Shown: positions 9,691 to 19,490, counted from the first letter of the stretch. The stretch is 64,000 bases of DNA from Alphaproteobacteria bacterium (GCA_022826345.1 JAJDVB010000040.1:31356-95355), one strand, 5' to 3'. Notes: generated by a model not told the origin, from the letters alone. Numbers and translations are program-made.

Positions 9691-11550
9691 GTGAGACTCA
9701 GCAGAAGACGCTTCGTTCAGGCCTCTGCCGTTGCCGTCGCGTCGTCGATGGCGCCCGTGCCGCTCTTTGTCGGAAGAGCGGCGGCTGAGGAGGCGGCCCA
9801 CGGGCTCTCGCTCTTCGGAGACCTCAAGTACGGCCCCGATTTTGCGCACTTCGACTACGTGGCCCCCAACGCGCCCAAGGGCGGCCTGCTGCACCTCGCC
9901 ACGGTCGATACCTACAGCACACTCAATCCTTTCACGCTGAAGGGCACGAGTGCGGCCGGCGCGGGCCTGCCCTTCGAGAGCCTGCTCGAAGGCTCGGCGG
10001 ACGAAGCGGACGCGGCCTACGGGCTGGTCGCCCAGAGCGTAGCCCTCGCGCCCGACCGGCGCAGCGTCCGCTTCCTCCTGCGGCCCGAGGCGCGCTGGCA
10101 CGACGGCACCCCGATCACTGCCCGCGATGTCGCGTTCTCCTTCGAGATCCTCACCACCGAGGGCCATCCGGCCTTCGCCAACCAGCTTGCCGGAATCGAC
10201 CGGGTCGAGACCACCGGCGATCGCGAAGTCACGTTCCATCTCGCCGATCCCGACAACCGCAAGCTGCCGTTGATCGTTGGCGGGCTCTCCATCGTCTCCG
10301 AGGCCTACTACCGGGACCGCGCGTTCGGCGAGACGACGATGGAGCCGCCGCTCGGCAGCGGCGCTTACCGCGTCGCCAAGGTCGATCCGGGCCGCTCCGT
10401 TACCTACGAGCGCGTGGCGGACTATTGGGGCGCCCGGCTCCCGCTCAACGTCGGCCGCTACAATTTCGAGACCATCGTCTACGACTATTACCGCGACCGC
10501 ACGGTGCTGGTGGAGGCGCTGAAGGCCGGCGAGTTCGACGTTCACGAGGAGTTCACGTCCAAGGTCTGGGCCACGCAATACGACATCCCGGCCGTCGAGG
10601 AAGGCTGGCTCATCAAAGACGTGCTCAAGGACAACACGCCGTCGGGCGTTCAGGCATTCTTCTTCAACACCCGTCTGCCCAAGTTCCAGGACCGCCGCGT
10701 GCGCGAGGCGTTCGCCTACGCCTTTGACTTCGAGTGGCTCAACAAGAACCAGTTCTACGGGCTCTATGATCGCATGGCGAGCTACTTCGAGAACTCGGAG
10801 CTCGCGGCGCGTGACCTGCCGTCCGAAGCCGAGCTCGCCCTGCTCGAACCCCACCGGGGCGCCGTGCCGGAGGAGGTCTTCACCAAGGCCTTCGTGCCGC
10901 CCGCAACCGACGGCTCCGGCAACAACCGGCGCAACCTGCGCGCCGCACGCGCCCTGCTCAAGGAAGCCGGCTGGGTCACGAAGGAGCGGAAGCTCGTCAA
11001 CGCCGAGACCGGCGAGCCGATGACGGTCGAGTTCCTCTACTTCGAGCCCACCTTCGAGCGCATCTACGCGGCCTTCGCCCGCAGCCTGGAGCGTCTCGGC
11101 GTGGGCGTGACCCTCCGCCTCGTCGACGGTGCGCAATACGAGGAGCGGCTCAAGACCCACGACTTCGAGATCACGACGATACGCTTCGTGTTCAGCCTCT
11201 CGCCCGGCGCCGAGCTCAACTCCTACTTCGCGTCCAGCACCGTGGATCAGGTCGGCTCGTTCAACATCCCCGGCATCAAGGACCCGGTGGTCGATGCGCT
11301 GATCGCCGAGGTCGCGGCTGCGACCGACCGGCCGAGCCTTATCGCCGCGACCCGTGCGCTCGACCGCGTGCTGCTCTGGGGCCACTACATGATCCCGCAG
11401 TGGTACAAGGGGGCACATCATCTTGTATACTGGAACAAGTTCGACCGGCCCGCGCTGAAGCCCCGCTACGCGCGGGGCGTCATCGACACCTGGTGGGTCG
11501 ATCCAGAGAAGGACGACGCCTTGAGGGCCTACCGCGAAGGCGGAGCTTGA
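9691..11550 (+). CDS. yejA: Peptide ABC transporter substrate-binding protein (YejA-like, SBP family 5)
   Basis: Periplasmic binding protein for oligopeptides or microcin-C-like compounds. The start is GTG at 9691, nine bases after a good aggagaagg site. The N-terminus carries a twin-arginine signal (SRRRFVQ) and an AxA cleavage site near residue 30, suggesting Tat export. The segment LFGDLKYGPDFAHFDYVAP is the hallmark of YejA-type proteins, and the 619-residue length is normal for the group. Permease and ATPase genes follow on the same strand. A long hairpin sits between this gene and the first permease. Confidence 0.93.
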   Translation: MRLSRRRFVQASAVAVASSMAPVPLFVGRAAAEEAAHGLSLFGDLKYGPDFAHFDYVAPNAPKGGLLHLATVDTYSTLNPFTLKGTSAAGAGLPFESLLEGSADEADAAYGLVAQSVALAPDRRSVRFLLRPEARWHDGTPITARDVAFSFEILTTEGHPAFANQLAGIDRVETTGDREVTFHLADPDNRKLPLIVGGLSIVSEAYYRDRAFGETTMEPPLGSGAYRVAKVDPGRSVTYERVADYWGARLPLNVGRYNFETIVYDYYRDRTVLVEALKAGEFDVHEEFTSKVWATQYDIPAVEEGWLIKDVLKDNTPSGVQAFFFNTRLPKFQDRRVREAFAYAFDFEWLNKNQFYGLYDRMASYFENSELAARDLPSEAELALLEPHRGAVPEEVFTKAFVPPATDGSGNNRRNLRAARALLKEAGWVTKERKLVNAETGEPMTVEFLYFEPTFERIYAAFARSLERLGVGVTLRLVDGAQYEERLKTHDFEITTIRFVFSLSPGAELNSYFASSTVDQVGSFNIPGIKDPVVDALIAEVAAATDRPSLIAATRALDRVLLWGHYMIPQWYKGAHHLVYWNKFDRPALKPRYARGVIDTWWVDPEKDDALRAYREGGA

Positions 11551-11565
11551 GAACCGGAGAGGGCT

Positions 11566-11600
11566 GCCGGCGAGGAGGCCAGGCTTCGGCCTCGGCCGGC
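11566..11600 (+). promoter_or_regulatory. Intercistronic stem-loop between yejA and yejB
   Basis: GCCGGC (11566-11571), a GAG bulge, GAGGCC (11575-11580), a seven-base loop, GGCCTC (11588-11593), one G, and GCCGGC (11595-11600) form a 12-pair interrupted hairpin. No T-run follows. In binding-protein operons such hairpins often protect the 3' end of the binding-protein message or attenuate readthrough, giving more binding protein than permease. That role is inferred. Confidence 0.6.
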
Positions 11601-11687
11601 TTGCCGCACAGTCAGTCGATCCCGAGAGAGGGCGGGTGCTAGGCCAGAGAGAGCACACGGCTTAGCACCGCCCGCACCGCTTGAGCC

Positions 11688-12797
11688 ATGTTCGCCTACA
11701 TCGTCCGCCGCCTGCTGCTGATCATCCCGACGCTGTTTGCGATCATGGTGATCAACTTCGCGATCATCCAGATCGCGCCGGGCGGGCCGGTGGAGCAGGC
11801 GATCGCGGAGCTCACCGGCAGCGCGGTCGGCGCCACGGCGCGCATTTCCGGCGCCGGGCCCGGCGAGGTGGGAACCGAGAGCCAGTTCGACATCTCGCAG
11901 CGCGCCGACACCAGCAAGTACCGCGGCGCGCGCGGCCTCGACCCCGAGCTGATCGAGCGGCTGGAGAAGGAGTACGGCTTCGACAAGCCGCCGCTCGAGC
12001 GCTTCCTCCACATGATGGGCCAGTACGTGCGCTTCGATTTCGGATCGAGCTTCTTCCGAGACGACCGCGTGGTCGATCTTGTCCTCGACAAGCTGCCGGT
12101 CTCGATCTCGCTCGGGCTCTGGACCACGTTGCTGGCCTATCTGATCTCGATCCCACTCGGCATCGCCAAGGCGGTGCGCGACGGCCAGCGCTTCGACGTC
12201 TGGACCAGCGGCGTCATCATCATTGGCTACGCGATTCCGAACTTCATCTTCGCGATCCTGCTGATCGTGCTCTTCGCCGGCGGCAGCTACGTGGACTGGT
12301 TCCCGCTGCGTGGACTTGTCTCCAACGATTTTGGGGAGCTCTCGCTGCTTGGCCAGATCGAGGACTATTTCTGGCATCTCGCGCTGCCGATCCTGGCGAT
12401 GGCGGTGAGCGGCTTCGCGACTACCACGATGCTGACCAAGAACTCCTTCCTGGATCAGATCAGCCAGCACTACGTCATCACCGCGCGCGCCAAGGGCCTG
12501 ACGGAGCGCCGCGTGCTCTACGGCCACGTCTTCCGCAACGCGATGCTGATTATCATCGCCGGCCTGCCGGGGGCCTTCATCGGCATTCTCTTTACCGGCG
12601 TGCTGCTGATCGAGGTCATCTTCTCGCTCGACGGCCTAGGCCTGCTCGGCTTCGAATCCCTGCTCAAGCGGGACTACCCGATCATCTTCGGCACCCTCTT
12701 CTTCTTCACGCTGCTGGGCCTCGTCGTGAATCTGATCGGCGATCTCATGTACGTGATCATCGACCCCCGCATCGATTTCGAGACGCGGGAGGTGTAA
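11688..12797 (+). CDS. yejB: Peptide ABC transporter permease (YejB-like)
   Basis: Inner-membrane channel subunit of the importer. The protein (369 residues) opens with a membrane helix (residues 9-30), has a long periplasmic segment to about 130 and then five further helices. The EAA-type cytoplasmic loop is visible as [22 protein letters not shown]. Length and the large first periplasmic loop match YejB rather than DppB. The GTG start of the second permease follows its stop by three bases. Confidence 0.94.
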   Translation: MFAYIVRRLLLIIPTLFAIMVINFAIIQIAPGGPVEQAIAELTGSAVGATARISGAGPGEVGTESQFDISQRADTSKYRGARGLDPELIERLEKEYGFDKPPLERFLHMMGQYVRFDFGSSFFRDDRVVDLVLDKLPVSISLGLWTTLLAYLISIPLGIAKAVRDGQRFDVWTSGVIIIGYAIPNFIFAILLIVLFAGGSYVDWFPLRGLVSNDFGELSLLGQIEDYFWHLALPILAMAVSGFATTTMLTKNSFLDQISQHYVITARAKGLTERRVLYGHVFRNAMLIIIAGLPGAFIGILFTGVLLIEVIFSLDGLGLLGFESLLKRDYPIIFGTLFFFTLLGLVVNLIGDLMYVIIDPRIDFETREV

Positions 12798-12800
12798 GCG

Positions 12801-13829
12801 GTGGCGCTCTCCCCCATCACGCGGCGTCGCTTCTACAACTTCCGCGCCAACCGGCGCGGCTACATCTCGTTCTGGATCTTCCTGGCGCTGCTGCTGTTCA
12901 CGCTGTTTGCTGAGTTCATCGCCAACGACAAGCCTATCGTCTTGAGCTACGAGGGCGATCTCCACTTCCCGATCTTCTTCGAATATGCGGAGACCGAGTT
13001 CGGTGGCGACTTCGAGACCGAAGCGGACTATCGCGACCCCTTCGTCGCCGAGCTGATCGAAGAGAAGGGCTGGATGGTCTGGCCGCTCATTCCCTACAGC
13101 TACAGGACCATCAACTACGACCTGCCGGTGCCCGCGCCGGCCCCGCCATCCGGCGACAACTGGCTTGGCACCGACGACCAGGGGCGGGACGTGCTCGCCC
13201 GCGTGATCTACGGCTTCCGATTGTCGGTGCTGTTCGGCCTTATCCTCACCGTCGCTGCCTCGGTCATCGGCATCGCCGCGGCGGCAGTGCAGGGCTTCTT
13301 CGGCGGCTGGATCGACCTCACCTTCCAGCGCTTCATCGAGGTCTGGTCCGGGCTGCCGCAGCTCTTCATCCTGATCATCCTGTCCAGCATCATCGAGCCC
13401 AACTTCTGGGTCCTGCTGGTGATCCTGCTGCTGTTCAGCTGGATGGCGCTGGTGGGCGTGGTGCGGGCCGAGTTCCTGCGGGTGCGCAACTTCGATTACA
13501 TTCGCGCGGCGCGGGCGCTCGGCGTCGGCAACATGGCGATCATCTTCCGCCACGGGCTGCCCAACGCGATGGTCTCCGCCGTCACCTTCCTTCCGTTCAT
13601 CCTGGTGGGCTCGATCACGTCGCTCACCTCCCTCGATTTCCTGGGCTTCGGCCTGCCGCCAGGCGAGCCCTCGCTGGGTGAGCTGCTGCGCCAGGGCAAG
13701 GCGAACCTGCAGGCGCCGTGGCTCGGCATCGTGAGCTTCGTGGTGCTCGCGCTCATGCTGAGCCTGCTCATCTTCATCGGGGAAGCCGTGCGTGACGCCT
13801 TCGACCCACGCAAGCTGGTCGGCCGGTGA
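12801..13829 (+). CDS. yejE: Peptide ABC transporter permease (YejE-like)
   Basis: Second inner-membrane subunit, 342 residues from a GTG start at 12801. It has an N-terminal helix (about 20-42), a large periplasmic insert to about 110 including the NWLGTDDQGRDVL segment, then five helices. The EAA loop appears as RAARALGVGNMAIIFRHGLPNA. The large insert is characteristic of YejE-type permeases. The ATPase gene begins ten bases after its stop. Confidence 0.94.
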   Translation: MALSPITRRRFYNFRANRRGYISFWIFLALLLFTLFAEFIANDKPIVLSYEGDLHFPIFFEYAETEFGGDFETEADYRDPFVAELIEEKGWMVWPLIPYSYRTINYDLPVPAPAPPSGDNWLGTDDQGRDVLARVIYGFRLSVLFGLILTVAASVIGIAAAAVQGFFGGWIDLTFQRFIEVWSGLPQLFILIILSSIIEPNFWVLLVILLLFSWMALVGVVRAEFLRVRNFDYIRAARALGVGNMAIIFRHGLPNAMVSAVTFLPFILVGSITSLTSLDFLGFGLPPGEPSLGELLRQGKANLQAPWLGIVSFVVLALMLSLLIFIGEAVRDAFDPRKLVGR

Positions 13830-13839
13830 GGGGCGGCGC

Positions 13840-15462
13840 ATGAGCACGCTGGTCCGCATCCGCGACTTGGGCGTCGACTTCACGAGCGCAGGCGAGACCG
13901 TGCGTGCCGTCTCCGGCGTCTCCTTCGACATCGAGCGGGGCGAGACCGTGGCGCTGGTGGGCGAGAGCGGCTCGGGCAAGTCGGTGACCGCGCTCTCGAT
14001 CCTCCAGCTCTTGCCTTACCCGGTGGCCTCGCATCCGAGCGGCACAATCGACGTGGACGGCACCGAGGTGATCGGCGCGTCCCCGCGCAGGCTCCGCCAG
14101 ATCCGCGGCAACCGGGTCTCAATGATCTTTCAGGAGCCGATGACCTCGCTCAATCCGCTCCACACCATCGGCCGCCAGGTGGCCGAGGTGCTGACGCTGC
14201 ACCGGGGCCTCCCCAAGCGCCGCGCGCTGATCCGCGCACAGGAGCTGCTGGAGATGGTGGCGCTGGGCGAGACCGCCAAGCGCCTCAAGGCGTTCCCCCA
14301 CGAGCTTTCGGGCGGGCAGCGCCAGCGCGTGATGATCGCCATGGCGCTCGCCTGCGAGCCAGACCTCTTGATCGCGGACGAGCCCACCACCGCCCTAGAC
14401 GTGACGGTGCAAGCGCAGATCCTGAAGCTGCTCAGCGAGCTGCAACAACGCCTCGGCATGGCGATGCTGTTGATCACCCACGACCTCACCATCGTGCGGC
14501 ATATCTCGGACCGGGTCTGCGTGATGCGGGACGGTGCCATCGTGGAGGAGGGCGAGACGGAGCGCGTCTTCGAGGCGCCCGAGCACGACTACACGCGGGC
14601 GTTGATCGCGGCCGAGCCCAAGGGCCAGCCGCTTGCGGTGGGGGGCGCAGCGGAGGAAGTCGTCGCCTGCGACGACCTCAAGATCCACTTCCCGATCAAG
14701 GCCGGCGTCTTGCGCCACACCGTCGGCCACGTGAAGGCGGTGGACGGCGTCACGCTGTCGATCCGCGAGGGGCAGACTGTCGGCGTCGTCGGCGAGAGCG
14801 GCTCCGGCAAGACCACGCTCGCGCTCGCGCTGCTGCGGCTGATCTCGAGCGACGGCCCCATCACCTTCGAGGACCGCTCGATCCAGGGGCTCACCTTCAA
14901 GCGCATGCGCCCGTTGCGCCGGCGGATGCAGATCGTCTTCCAGGACCCCTTCGGTTCGTTGAGTCCGCGCATGACCGTACGTCAGATCATCGAGGAAGGG
15001 CTGAAGCTGCATCGGCTCGAGAACGGCGACGGCGAGAGCGATCCGGTCGGCGCGGTGCTGGAGGAGGTGGGGCTCGAGCCCGCGATGCAAGACCGCTACC
15101 CGCACGAGTTTTCTGGCGGCCAGCGTCAGCGCATCGCCATCGCCCGCGCGCTGGTGCTGAAACCCCGCCTGATGGTGTTGGATGAGCCTACGTCCGCGCT
15201 CGACATGTCGGTGCAGGCCCAGATCATCGACCTGCTTCGCGATCTCCAGGCCCGGCATCGCCTAGCCTATCTCTTCATCAGCCACGACCTGAAGGTCGTT
15301 CGCGCGCTCTGCCACGAGGTGATCGTGCTGCGCGACGGCCTTGTGGTGGAGACCGGGCCGACCGAGGCGATCTTCGAGAGGCCCGAGACCGAATACACGC
15401 AAGCGCTGCTCGCCGCCGCCCTCGACCTCAAGGCGACCGAGACGGGCGCCGTCAGGATGTAA
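13840..15462 (+). CDS. yejF: Peptide ABC transporter ATPase, two fused NBDs (YejF-like)
   Basis: Energises the importer; two nucleotide-binding domains are fused in 540 residues. Domain 1 has Walker A GESGSGKS near 44-51, signature LSGGQRQRV and Walker B LLIADEPTTALD; domain 2 (from about residue 275) repeats these as GESGSGKT, FSGGQRQRI and LMVLDEPTSALD. Each half ends with an oligopeptide-transporter C-terminal extension containing ARALI/ALL-type segments after H/EYTRA. The ATG at 13840 was chosen because it lies ten bases after the preceding stop and begins the conserved strand. All key residues are intact. Confidence 0.95.
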   Translation: MSTLVRIRDLGVDFTSAGETVRAVSGVSFDIERGETVALVGESGSGKSVTALSILQLLPYPVASHPSGTIDVDGTEVIGASPRRLRQIRGNRVSMIFQEPMTSLNPLHTIGRQVAEVLTLHRGLPKRRALIRAQELLEMVALGETAKRLKAFPHELSGGQRQRVMIAMALACEPDLLIADEPTTALDVTVQAQILKLLSELQQRLGMAMLLITHDLTIVRHISDRVCVMRDGAIVEEGETERVFEAPEHDYTRALIAAEPKGQPLAVGGAAEEVVACDDLKIHFPIKAGVLRHTVGHVKAVDGVTLSIREGQTVGVVGESGSGKTTLALALLRLISSDGPITFEDRSIQGLTFKRMRPLRRRMQIVFQDPFGSLSPRMTVRQIIEEGLKLHRLENGDGESDPVGAVLEEVGLEPAMQDRYPHEFSGGQRQRIAIARALVLKPRLMVLDEPTSALDMSVQAQIIDLLRDLQARHRLAYLFISHDLKVVRALCHEVIVLRDGLVVETGPTEAIFERPETEYTQALLAAALDLKATETGAVRM

Positions 15463-15480
15463 GTAGGCTGCCGCGCCGGC

Positions 15481-15858
15481 CTACGCGAGCGCGAACGTCA
15501 GTCCCTCGGCTTCGAACCGGCGAAAGTCTCGCTCATTGGTGGTCGCGATGGGCGCCTTCTCGGCAATCGCCGTCGCTGCAATCATGCAATCCATCTGCGA
15601 CCCGCGACGCCGCCCCAACTGATTGAACAGGCGCGCCGCAATCTCAGCGTGGGTAGGCGCAAAGTCGATGTAGCGATCAATGACACTGGTCAAGAATTCA
15701 AGTGACGACCGCTCGTAGGGACCACACAGAAACTCTGCCCAGGCGACTGTACTGACGCCTAATGCCTGTTGGGCTCCGACCCATCCACGCAGCGCACGGT
15801 CCTCCTTCGACCCGGATACGGATGCGCGGATCAGGAAGCTCGTATCAAGATGGATCAT
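15481..15858 (-). CDS. vapC: VapC-like PIN-domain ribonuclease toxin
   Basis: Probable Mg2+-dependent endoribonuclease. The 125-residue PIN domain keeps the acidic residues expected for metal binding: Asp5 (IHLDTSFL), Glu42 (WAEFLCG), Asp90 (SQMDCMIAATA) and Asp111 (TTNERDF). Its start overlaps the end of the upstream antitoxin gene by 14 bases, the usual toxin-antitoxin coupling. Lower GC and less biased codons than the flanking housekeeping genes suggest acquisition by transfer. Confidence 0.9.
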   Translation of the reverse strand: MIHLDTSFLIRASVSGSKEDRALRGWVGAQQALGVSTVAWAEFLCGPYERSSLEFLTSVIDRYIDFAPTHAEIAARLFNQLGRRRGSQMDCMIAATAIAEKAPIATTNERDFRRFEAEGLTFALA

Positions 15859-16138
15859 CGAAGGCGGACATCCGCTTGAGAGACGACGCGCGGCGTTCGG
15901 CCCGAGCCTCCTGCTCCCAAGCTGCGAAATCGATCCCCTGCGCCTTGAGCGAGGCCTGCCAGCGGTCGAGGGCTTCTAGTTTCTTGCTCACGCGCTGGCT
16001 CTCATCACCTGCCGCCGCGCGGATGGCACGGCGCAACACCTCGGACTTGGACACGTTCCAGCGGCGCGCCAACGCCTCCAGCGTGCGCACGGTCTCGACA
16101 TCCAGCGAGTAGGTCGATTTGATCGTCGTTACGGCCAT
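15845..16138 (-). CDS. Ribbon-helix-helix antitoxin partner of the PIN toxin
   Basis: 97 residues from the ATG at 16138. The N-terminal part (about 5-48) reads as a ribbon-helix-helix DNA-binding domain: strand TTIKSTYSLD, helix VETVRTLEALARRW, turn, helix SKSEVLRRAIRAAA. The C-terminal part is charged and helical and should wrap the toxin. An upstream in-frame ATG at 16156 would cover the palindromic operator, so the later start is preferred. A palindrome at 16148-16157 lies just upstream of this start, as expected for autoregulation. Confidence 0.85.
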   Translation of the reverse strand: MAVTTIKSTYSLDVETVRTLEALARRWNVSKSEVLRRAIRAAAGDESQRVSKKLEALDRWQASLKAQGIDFAAWEQEARAERRASSLKRMSAFDDPS

Positions 16139-16147
16139 AACACAAAG

Positions 16148-16157
16148 TATGGCCATA
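16148..16157. promoter_or_regulatory. Palindromic operator of the vapBC-like pair
   Basis: A perfect 10-base palindrome TATGGCCATA lies 10 bases upstream of the antitoxin ATG. Partial copies of the same core flank it (ggccata at 16133-16139, tggtcat at 16161-16167), as seen for ribbon-helix-helix antitoxins that bind repeated short sites. Binding is inferred. Confidence 0.6.
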
Positions 16158-16182
16158 TTCTGGTCATGTCAAGCCGACGCCT

Positions 16183-17367
16183 TCAGGGCTCCGCGAAATA
16201 CCGCTCCAGGACTCCGAGATAGATGTCTGCCAGGCACTCGATGGCCTCCACCGGCACGCACTCGTCGGTGCGGTGCATGGTCCGGCCGATCAGGCCGAAC
16301 TCGGCAACCGGGCAGTGGTCCTTGATGAAGCGGGCGTCCGAGGTGCCGCCGGTGGTGCTGAGGGCGGGTGTCATGCCGGTCACGGCGGCGACGGACTCGG
16401 CGATGATCGTGCTGAGCGGGCCTGGCGGGGTCACGAAGGCCTCGCCCGAGACCTCGGTCGCGAGCTCGTAGGGCTCGCCGGTCGCATCGAGGCACGCGCG
16501 GATGGTGCGCTCGAGGCTGGCGCCGGTATGGCGGTCGTTGAAGCGGACGTTGAAGCGCGCCGCCGCCGCACCCGGAATGACGTTCGTCGCCTCGTTGCCG
16601 ACGTCGATGGAGGTGAGCTCCAGCCGGCTCGGCTGGAAGTGATCGGTGCCCTGGTCCAGCTCTAGCGCGAGCAGGGCGTCGAGCAGAATCACGAGGCGGG
16701 GCAGGGGGTTGTCCGCCAGCGCGGGATAGGCGACGTGTCCCTGGCGGCCGGCGACCCGGAGCGTGCCGTTGAGGCTCCCGCGCCGGCCGATCTTCACCAT
16801 CTCGCCGACCTCGTCGGGGTTGGTCGGCTCGCCCACGAGGCAGGTATCGAGGGTCTCGCCTTGCGCGCCGAGCCAGTCCAGCACCTTGCGCGTGCCGTTG
16901 ATCGCCGGCCCTTCCTCGTCGCCCGTGATGAGCAGGCTGATGGAGCCCGAGCCCGCACTGGCCGCGCCAAAGCGCGCCACAGCGGCGACGAAGGCGGCAA
17001 TCGCCCCCTTCATGTCGGACGCGCCGCGCCCGTAGAGGACGCCGCCCTCCACCTGCGCCGCAAACGGATCGCGGGTCCAGCCCGCCCGGTCGCCCGTCGG
17101 CACCACGTCGGTGTGGCCCGCGAAGCAGAAGTTGGGCCGGCCTTCGCCCCGCCTCGCATAGAGATTGTCGACGGGCGCGGTGCCCGGCTCCTCGAAGGGC
17201 AGGCGGTGGCAAGTGAAGCCGAGTGTCTGGAGCGCGCCCTGGAGCACGTCGAGCGCGCCCCCATCCGCCGGCGTGACGCTCTCGCAGCGGATCAGCGCGC
17301 GGGCAAGCGCCAACGGATGCGCGAGCGCTTCGGCGCCCGCCAGGTCTTCCGTCCTCGCCTCGCTCAA
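16183..17367 (-). CDS. dapE: Succinyl-diaminopimelate desuccinylase
   Basis: Zinc-dependent release of succinate from N-succinyl-LL-diaminopimelate in lysine/peptidoglycan synthesis. About 394 residues. Motifs include [12 protein letters not shown] (metal His), GRGASDMKG (bridging Asp), [13 protein letters not shown] (catalytic Glu pair), VGEPTN, and [12 protein letters not shown] (C-terminal His). No ATG or GTG occurs near the expected N-terminus; a TTG at 17367 overlaps the dapD stop (TTGA) and begins a sequence that matches the family start closely ([14 protein letters not shown]). I therefore assign TTG. It is coupled to dapD just upstream. Confidence 0.93.
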   Translation of the reverse strand: MSEARTEDLAGAEALAHPLALARALIRCESVTPADGGALDVLQGALQTLGFTCHRLPFEEPGTAPVDNLYARRGEGRPNFCFAGHTDVVPTGDRAGWTRDPFAAQVEGGVLYGRGASDMKGAIAAFVAAVARFGAASAGSGSISLLITGDEEGPAINGTRKVLDWLGAQGETLDTCLVGEPTNPDEVGEMVKIGRRGSLNGTLRVAGRQGHVAYPALADNPLPRLVILLDALLALELDQGTDHFQPSRLELTSIDVGNEATNVIPGAAAARFNVRFNDRHTGASLERTIRACLDATGEPYELATEVSGEAFVTPPGPLSTIIAESVAAVTGMTPALSTTGGTSDARFIKDHCPVAEFGLIGRTMHRTDECVPVEAIECLADIYLGVLERYFAEP

Positions 17368-18209
17368 TTGCGGAGCAGCTCGTTGATCGAGGTCTTGGCC
17401 CGCGTGCCCGCGTCCACCCGCTTGACGATCACCGCGCAGTAGAGGCTGGGGCCGGGCGAGCCGTCCGGCAGCGCCTTGCCCGGTATCGAGCCCGGCACGA
17501 CGACCGAGTAGGACGGAATGCGCCCACGATGGACCTCGCCAGTCTCGCGGTCGATCACCCGCGTGGACGCACCGACGTAGACGCCCATCGCCAGCACCGC
17601 GCCCTGCTCGACGATGACGCCTTCGGCCACCTCGCTGCGTGCGCCGACGAAGCAGTCGTCCTCGATGATCACCGGGTTGGCCTGGAGCGGCTCCAGAACG
17701 CCGCCGATCCCGGCGCCGCCGGAGATGTGACAGTTCTTGCCGATCTGCGCGCAGCTTCCCACCGTGGCCCAGGTGTCGACCATGGTGCCGCTGTCCACAT
17801 AGGCGCCGATGTTCACGAAGGAGGGCATCAGCACCACGCCCGGCGCAACGTAGGCCGAGCGCCGCACAATGGCGCCGGGCACCGCGCGGAAGCCTGCCTC
17901 CTGGAAGCGCGCCTCGTCCCAGCCCGCGAACTTTGACGGCACCTTGTCGTACCAGGACGTATCGGCCCCCGGCCCCCCCGGAATCGTCGCCATGTCGTTG
18001 AGACGGAAGGAGAGCAGCACCGCCTTCTTGAGCCACTGGTTGACGATCCACGCGCCGTCCCGCTTCTCCGCGACACGCGCCTCGCCGGAATCGAGCAGGT
18101 TGAGCGCAACCTCCACCGCCTCCGCCGCAGCACCGCCGCTCGTGGGCGAGAGCGTGTCGCGCTCCTCCCAGGCGGCCTCCACCGCACGTTCGAGGTCTGC
18201 TGTGTTCAC
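17364..18209 (-). CDS. dapD: Tetrahydrodipicolinate N-succinyltransferase
   Basis: Transfers succinyl from succinyl-CoA in the diaminopimelate pathway. The left-handed beta-helix is obvious as hexapeptide repeats from about residue 105 to 215 ([24 protein letters not shown] and so on). The chosen GTG at 18209 follows a gggagagg ribosome site and gives 281 residues, close to the alphaproteobacterial length; an ATG at 18236 would add nine residues and overlap the preceding gene. Downstream dapE overlaps it by four bases. Confidence 0.94.
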   Translation of the reverse strand: MNTADLERAVEAAWEERDTLSPTSGGAAAEAVEVALNLLDSGEARVAEKRDGAWIVNQWLKKAVLLSFRLNDMATIPGGPGADTSWYDKVPSKFAGWDEARFQEAGFRAVPGAIVRRSAYVAPGVVLMPSFVNIGAYVDSGTMVDTWATVGSCAQIGKNCHISGGAGIGGVLEPLQANPVIIEDDCFVGARSEVAEGVIVEQGAVLAMGVYVGASTRVIDRETGEVHRGRIPSYSVVVPGSIPGKALPDGSPGPSLYCAVIVKRVDAGTRAKTSINELLRN

Positions 18210-18232
18210 GGGCCTCTCCCTCGTTCCTCGCT

Positions 18233-18955
18233 TCAATCTCCCGTGTCGTCCGCGTCCGGCGGCGCGGGCAGCGCGGCGAGCCAGGCGGGAAGATCGTCGG
18301 TCACGTAATCCGGCGTGACTTGGTCCGCGCCGGACGACGCCCAGGCGCTGTCGTTTTGCACCCAGACGGTGGCCATGCCGAGCGCTGCGGCCGGCGCCAG
18401 GTTGCGCAGAATGTCCTCGAAGAAGATGGCCCGCGTCGGCTCCACGTCATGCACGTCGGCAAGCCGATCATAGGCTTCGGGAAACGGCTTCGGCACCCAG
18501 TCGGCGGCCTCGATATCGTAGATGTCGCTGAAGTGGTGGCCGATCCCGAGCCGCGCCATCACCCGCTCGGCGTAGGGTGCATCGGCGTTGGTGAAGACCA
18601 GCTTGCGGCCGGGCAGCCGGCCTAGCGCCGATTCCAGCGCGTCGCTCGGCGCGATGGGCGAGAGATCGATGTCGTGCACGTAATCGAGAAAGGGTGCGGG
18701 GTCCATGTCGTGCTTGAGCATGAGGCCGCGCAGCGTGGTGCCGTACTCGCGGAAGTAGCCCTTCTGCAGCTTGTGGGCCTCTTGTCGATCGACATCGAAG
18801 GCGGTGGCGATGTAGTCGCCGATGCGTTGGCTCACCTGGTCGAAGAGGCGCGAGCTCGACGGGTAGAGGGTGTTGTCGAGGTCGAATATCCAGGTGTCGA
18901 TGTGAGCGAGGTCGGCGCCGCCCGGTGCCGTGCGCGCGCCGTCGGTCAGTTGCAT
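18233..18955 (-). CDS. HAD-family phosphatase, pyrimidine 5'-nucleotidase type
   Basis: Probable phosphomonoesterase of the HAD superfamily. With the ATG at 18955 the protein has 240 residues. Motif I is FDLDNTLY (Asp25 nucleophile, Asp27), motif II lies in LVFTNAD, motif III Lys in [10 protein letters not shown], motif IV in [10 protein letters not shown]. The DNTLYP segment and helical cap are typical of the SDT1-like pyrimidine 5'-nucleotidase group. Its start lies inside the preceding pentapeptide gene (10-base overlap), and its end lies close to dapD, so the three are probably cotranscribed. Confidence 0.9.
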   Translation of the reverse strand: MQLTDGARTAPGGADLAHIDTWIFDLDNTLYPSSSRLFDQVSQRIGDYIATAFDVDRQEAHKLQKGYFREYGTTLRGLMLKHDMDPAPFLDYVHDIDLSPIAPSDALESALGRLPGRKLVFTNADAPYAERVMARLGIGHHFSDIYDIEAADWVPKPFPEAYDRLADVHDVEPTRAIFFEDILRNLAPAAALGMATVWVQNDSAWASSGADQVTPDYVTDDLPAWLAALPAPPDADDTGD

Positions 18956-19464
18956 TGGCCGCTGGAGCCCTCCGCGCACACCTTGTTGCCGTCGATCCAG
19001 GTCGCGCCGCTGAGATCCGCCTTGAGAAAATCGGTGCTGTCCAGCCGGGCACCGGTAAAATCGGCACCGCGCAGGTCAGCGCGGAAGAAGCGGGCGCGGC
19101 GGAGATCGGCGCCTTCGAACGAGGCGCCGGAGAGATCCGACTTGGTGAAGTCGGTGCCGATCAGGCGCGCGCCGGACCAGTGTGTATCCACCAGGACGGC
19201 GTCGGTGAACTTGGCGCGCCGGCCGTCAACGGCACTGAAGTCGGCTCTCGTGAGGTCCGAGCGCGCGAAAAACCCGTCGCGGAGCGTGGCGCCGGCGAGG
19301 TCGACGTCAATGAAGGTCCGGTTGTCGAGAAGGCAGCGCCGCCAATCCACGCCCGGTTGCGGCGTATCGGTGCACGCGGCTTGCACCGCCGGCGCCGCGA
19401 GCGCGAGCGCCGCCCCGATCAGCCCCGCCACCACGACACTCCCTCGCCTCATTCTACCGGGCAC
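18946..19464 (-). CDS. Exported pentapeptide-repeat protein
   Basis: 172 residues. A signal peptide (residues 1-30, RRG then an alanine-rich core and AVQAA) indicates export. Residues about 52-155 contain successive A(D/N)LxG-like pentapeptides such as VDLAG, SDLTR, ADFSA, SDLSG, ADLRR, ADLRG, ADFTG, ADLSG, which should form a right-handed quadrilateral beta-helix. Two cysteine pairs near the N- and C-termini may form disulfides in the periplasm. A second ATG at 19452 is an alternative start. Function unknown. Confidence 0.87.
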   Translation of the reverse strand: MPGRMRRGSVVVAGLIGAALALAAPAVQAACTDTPQPGVDWRRCLLDNRTFIDVDLAGATLRDGFFARSDLTRADFSAVDGRRAKFTDAVLVDTHWSGARLIGTDFTKSDLSGASFEGADLRRARFFRADLRGADFTGARLDSTDFLKADLSGATWIDGNKVCAEGSSGQCN

Positions 19465-19490
19465 CGCCTGACTCTATCCCGACGCGCCGC

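Noticed and set aside
9673..11658. A 661-codon minus-strand frame opposite yejA
   Set aside because: Antisense shadow of a gene with a Tat signal, ribosome site and family motifs.
16148..16157. Second ATG at 16156 as the antitoxin start
   Set aside because: It would place the coding sequence over the palindrome and adds six residues unlike the ribbon-helix-helix start.
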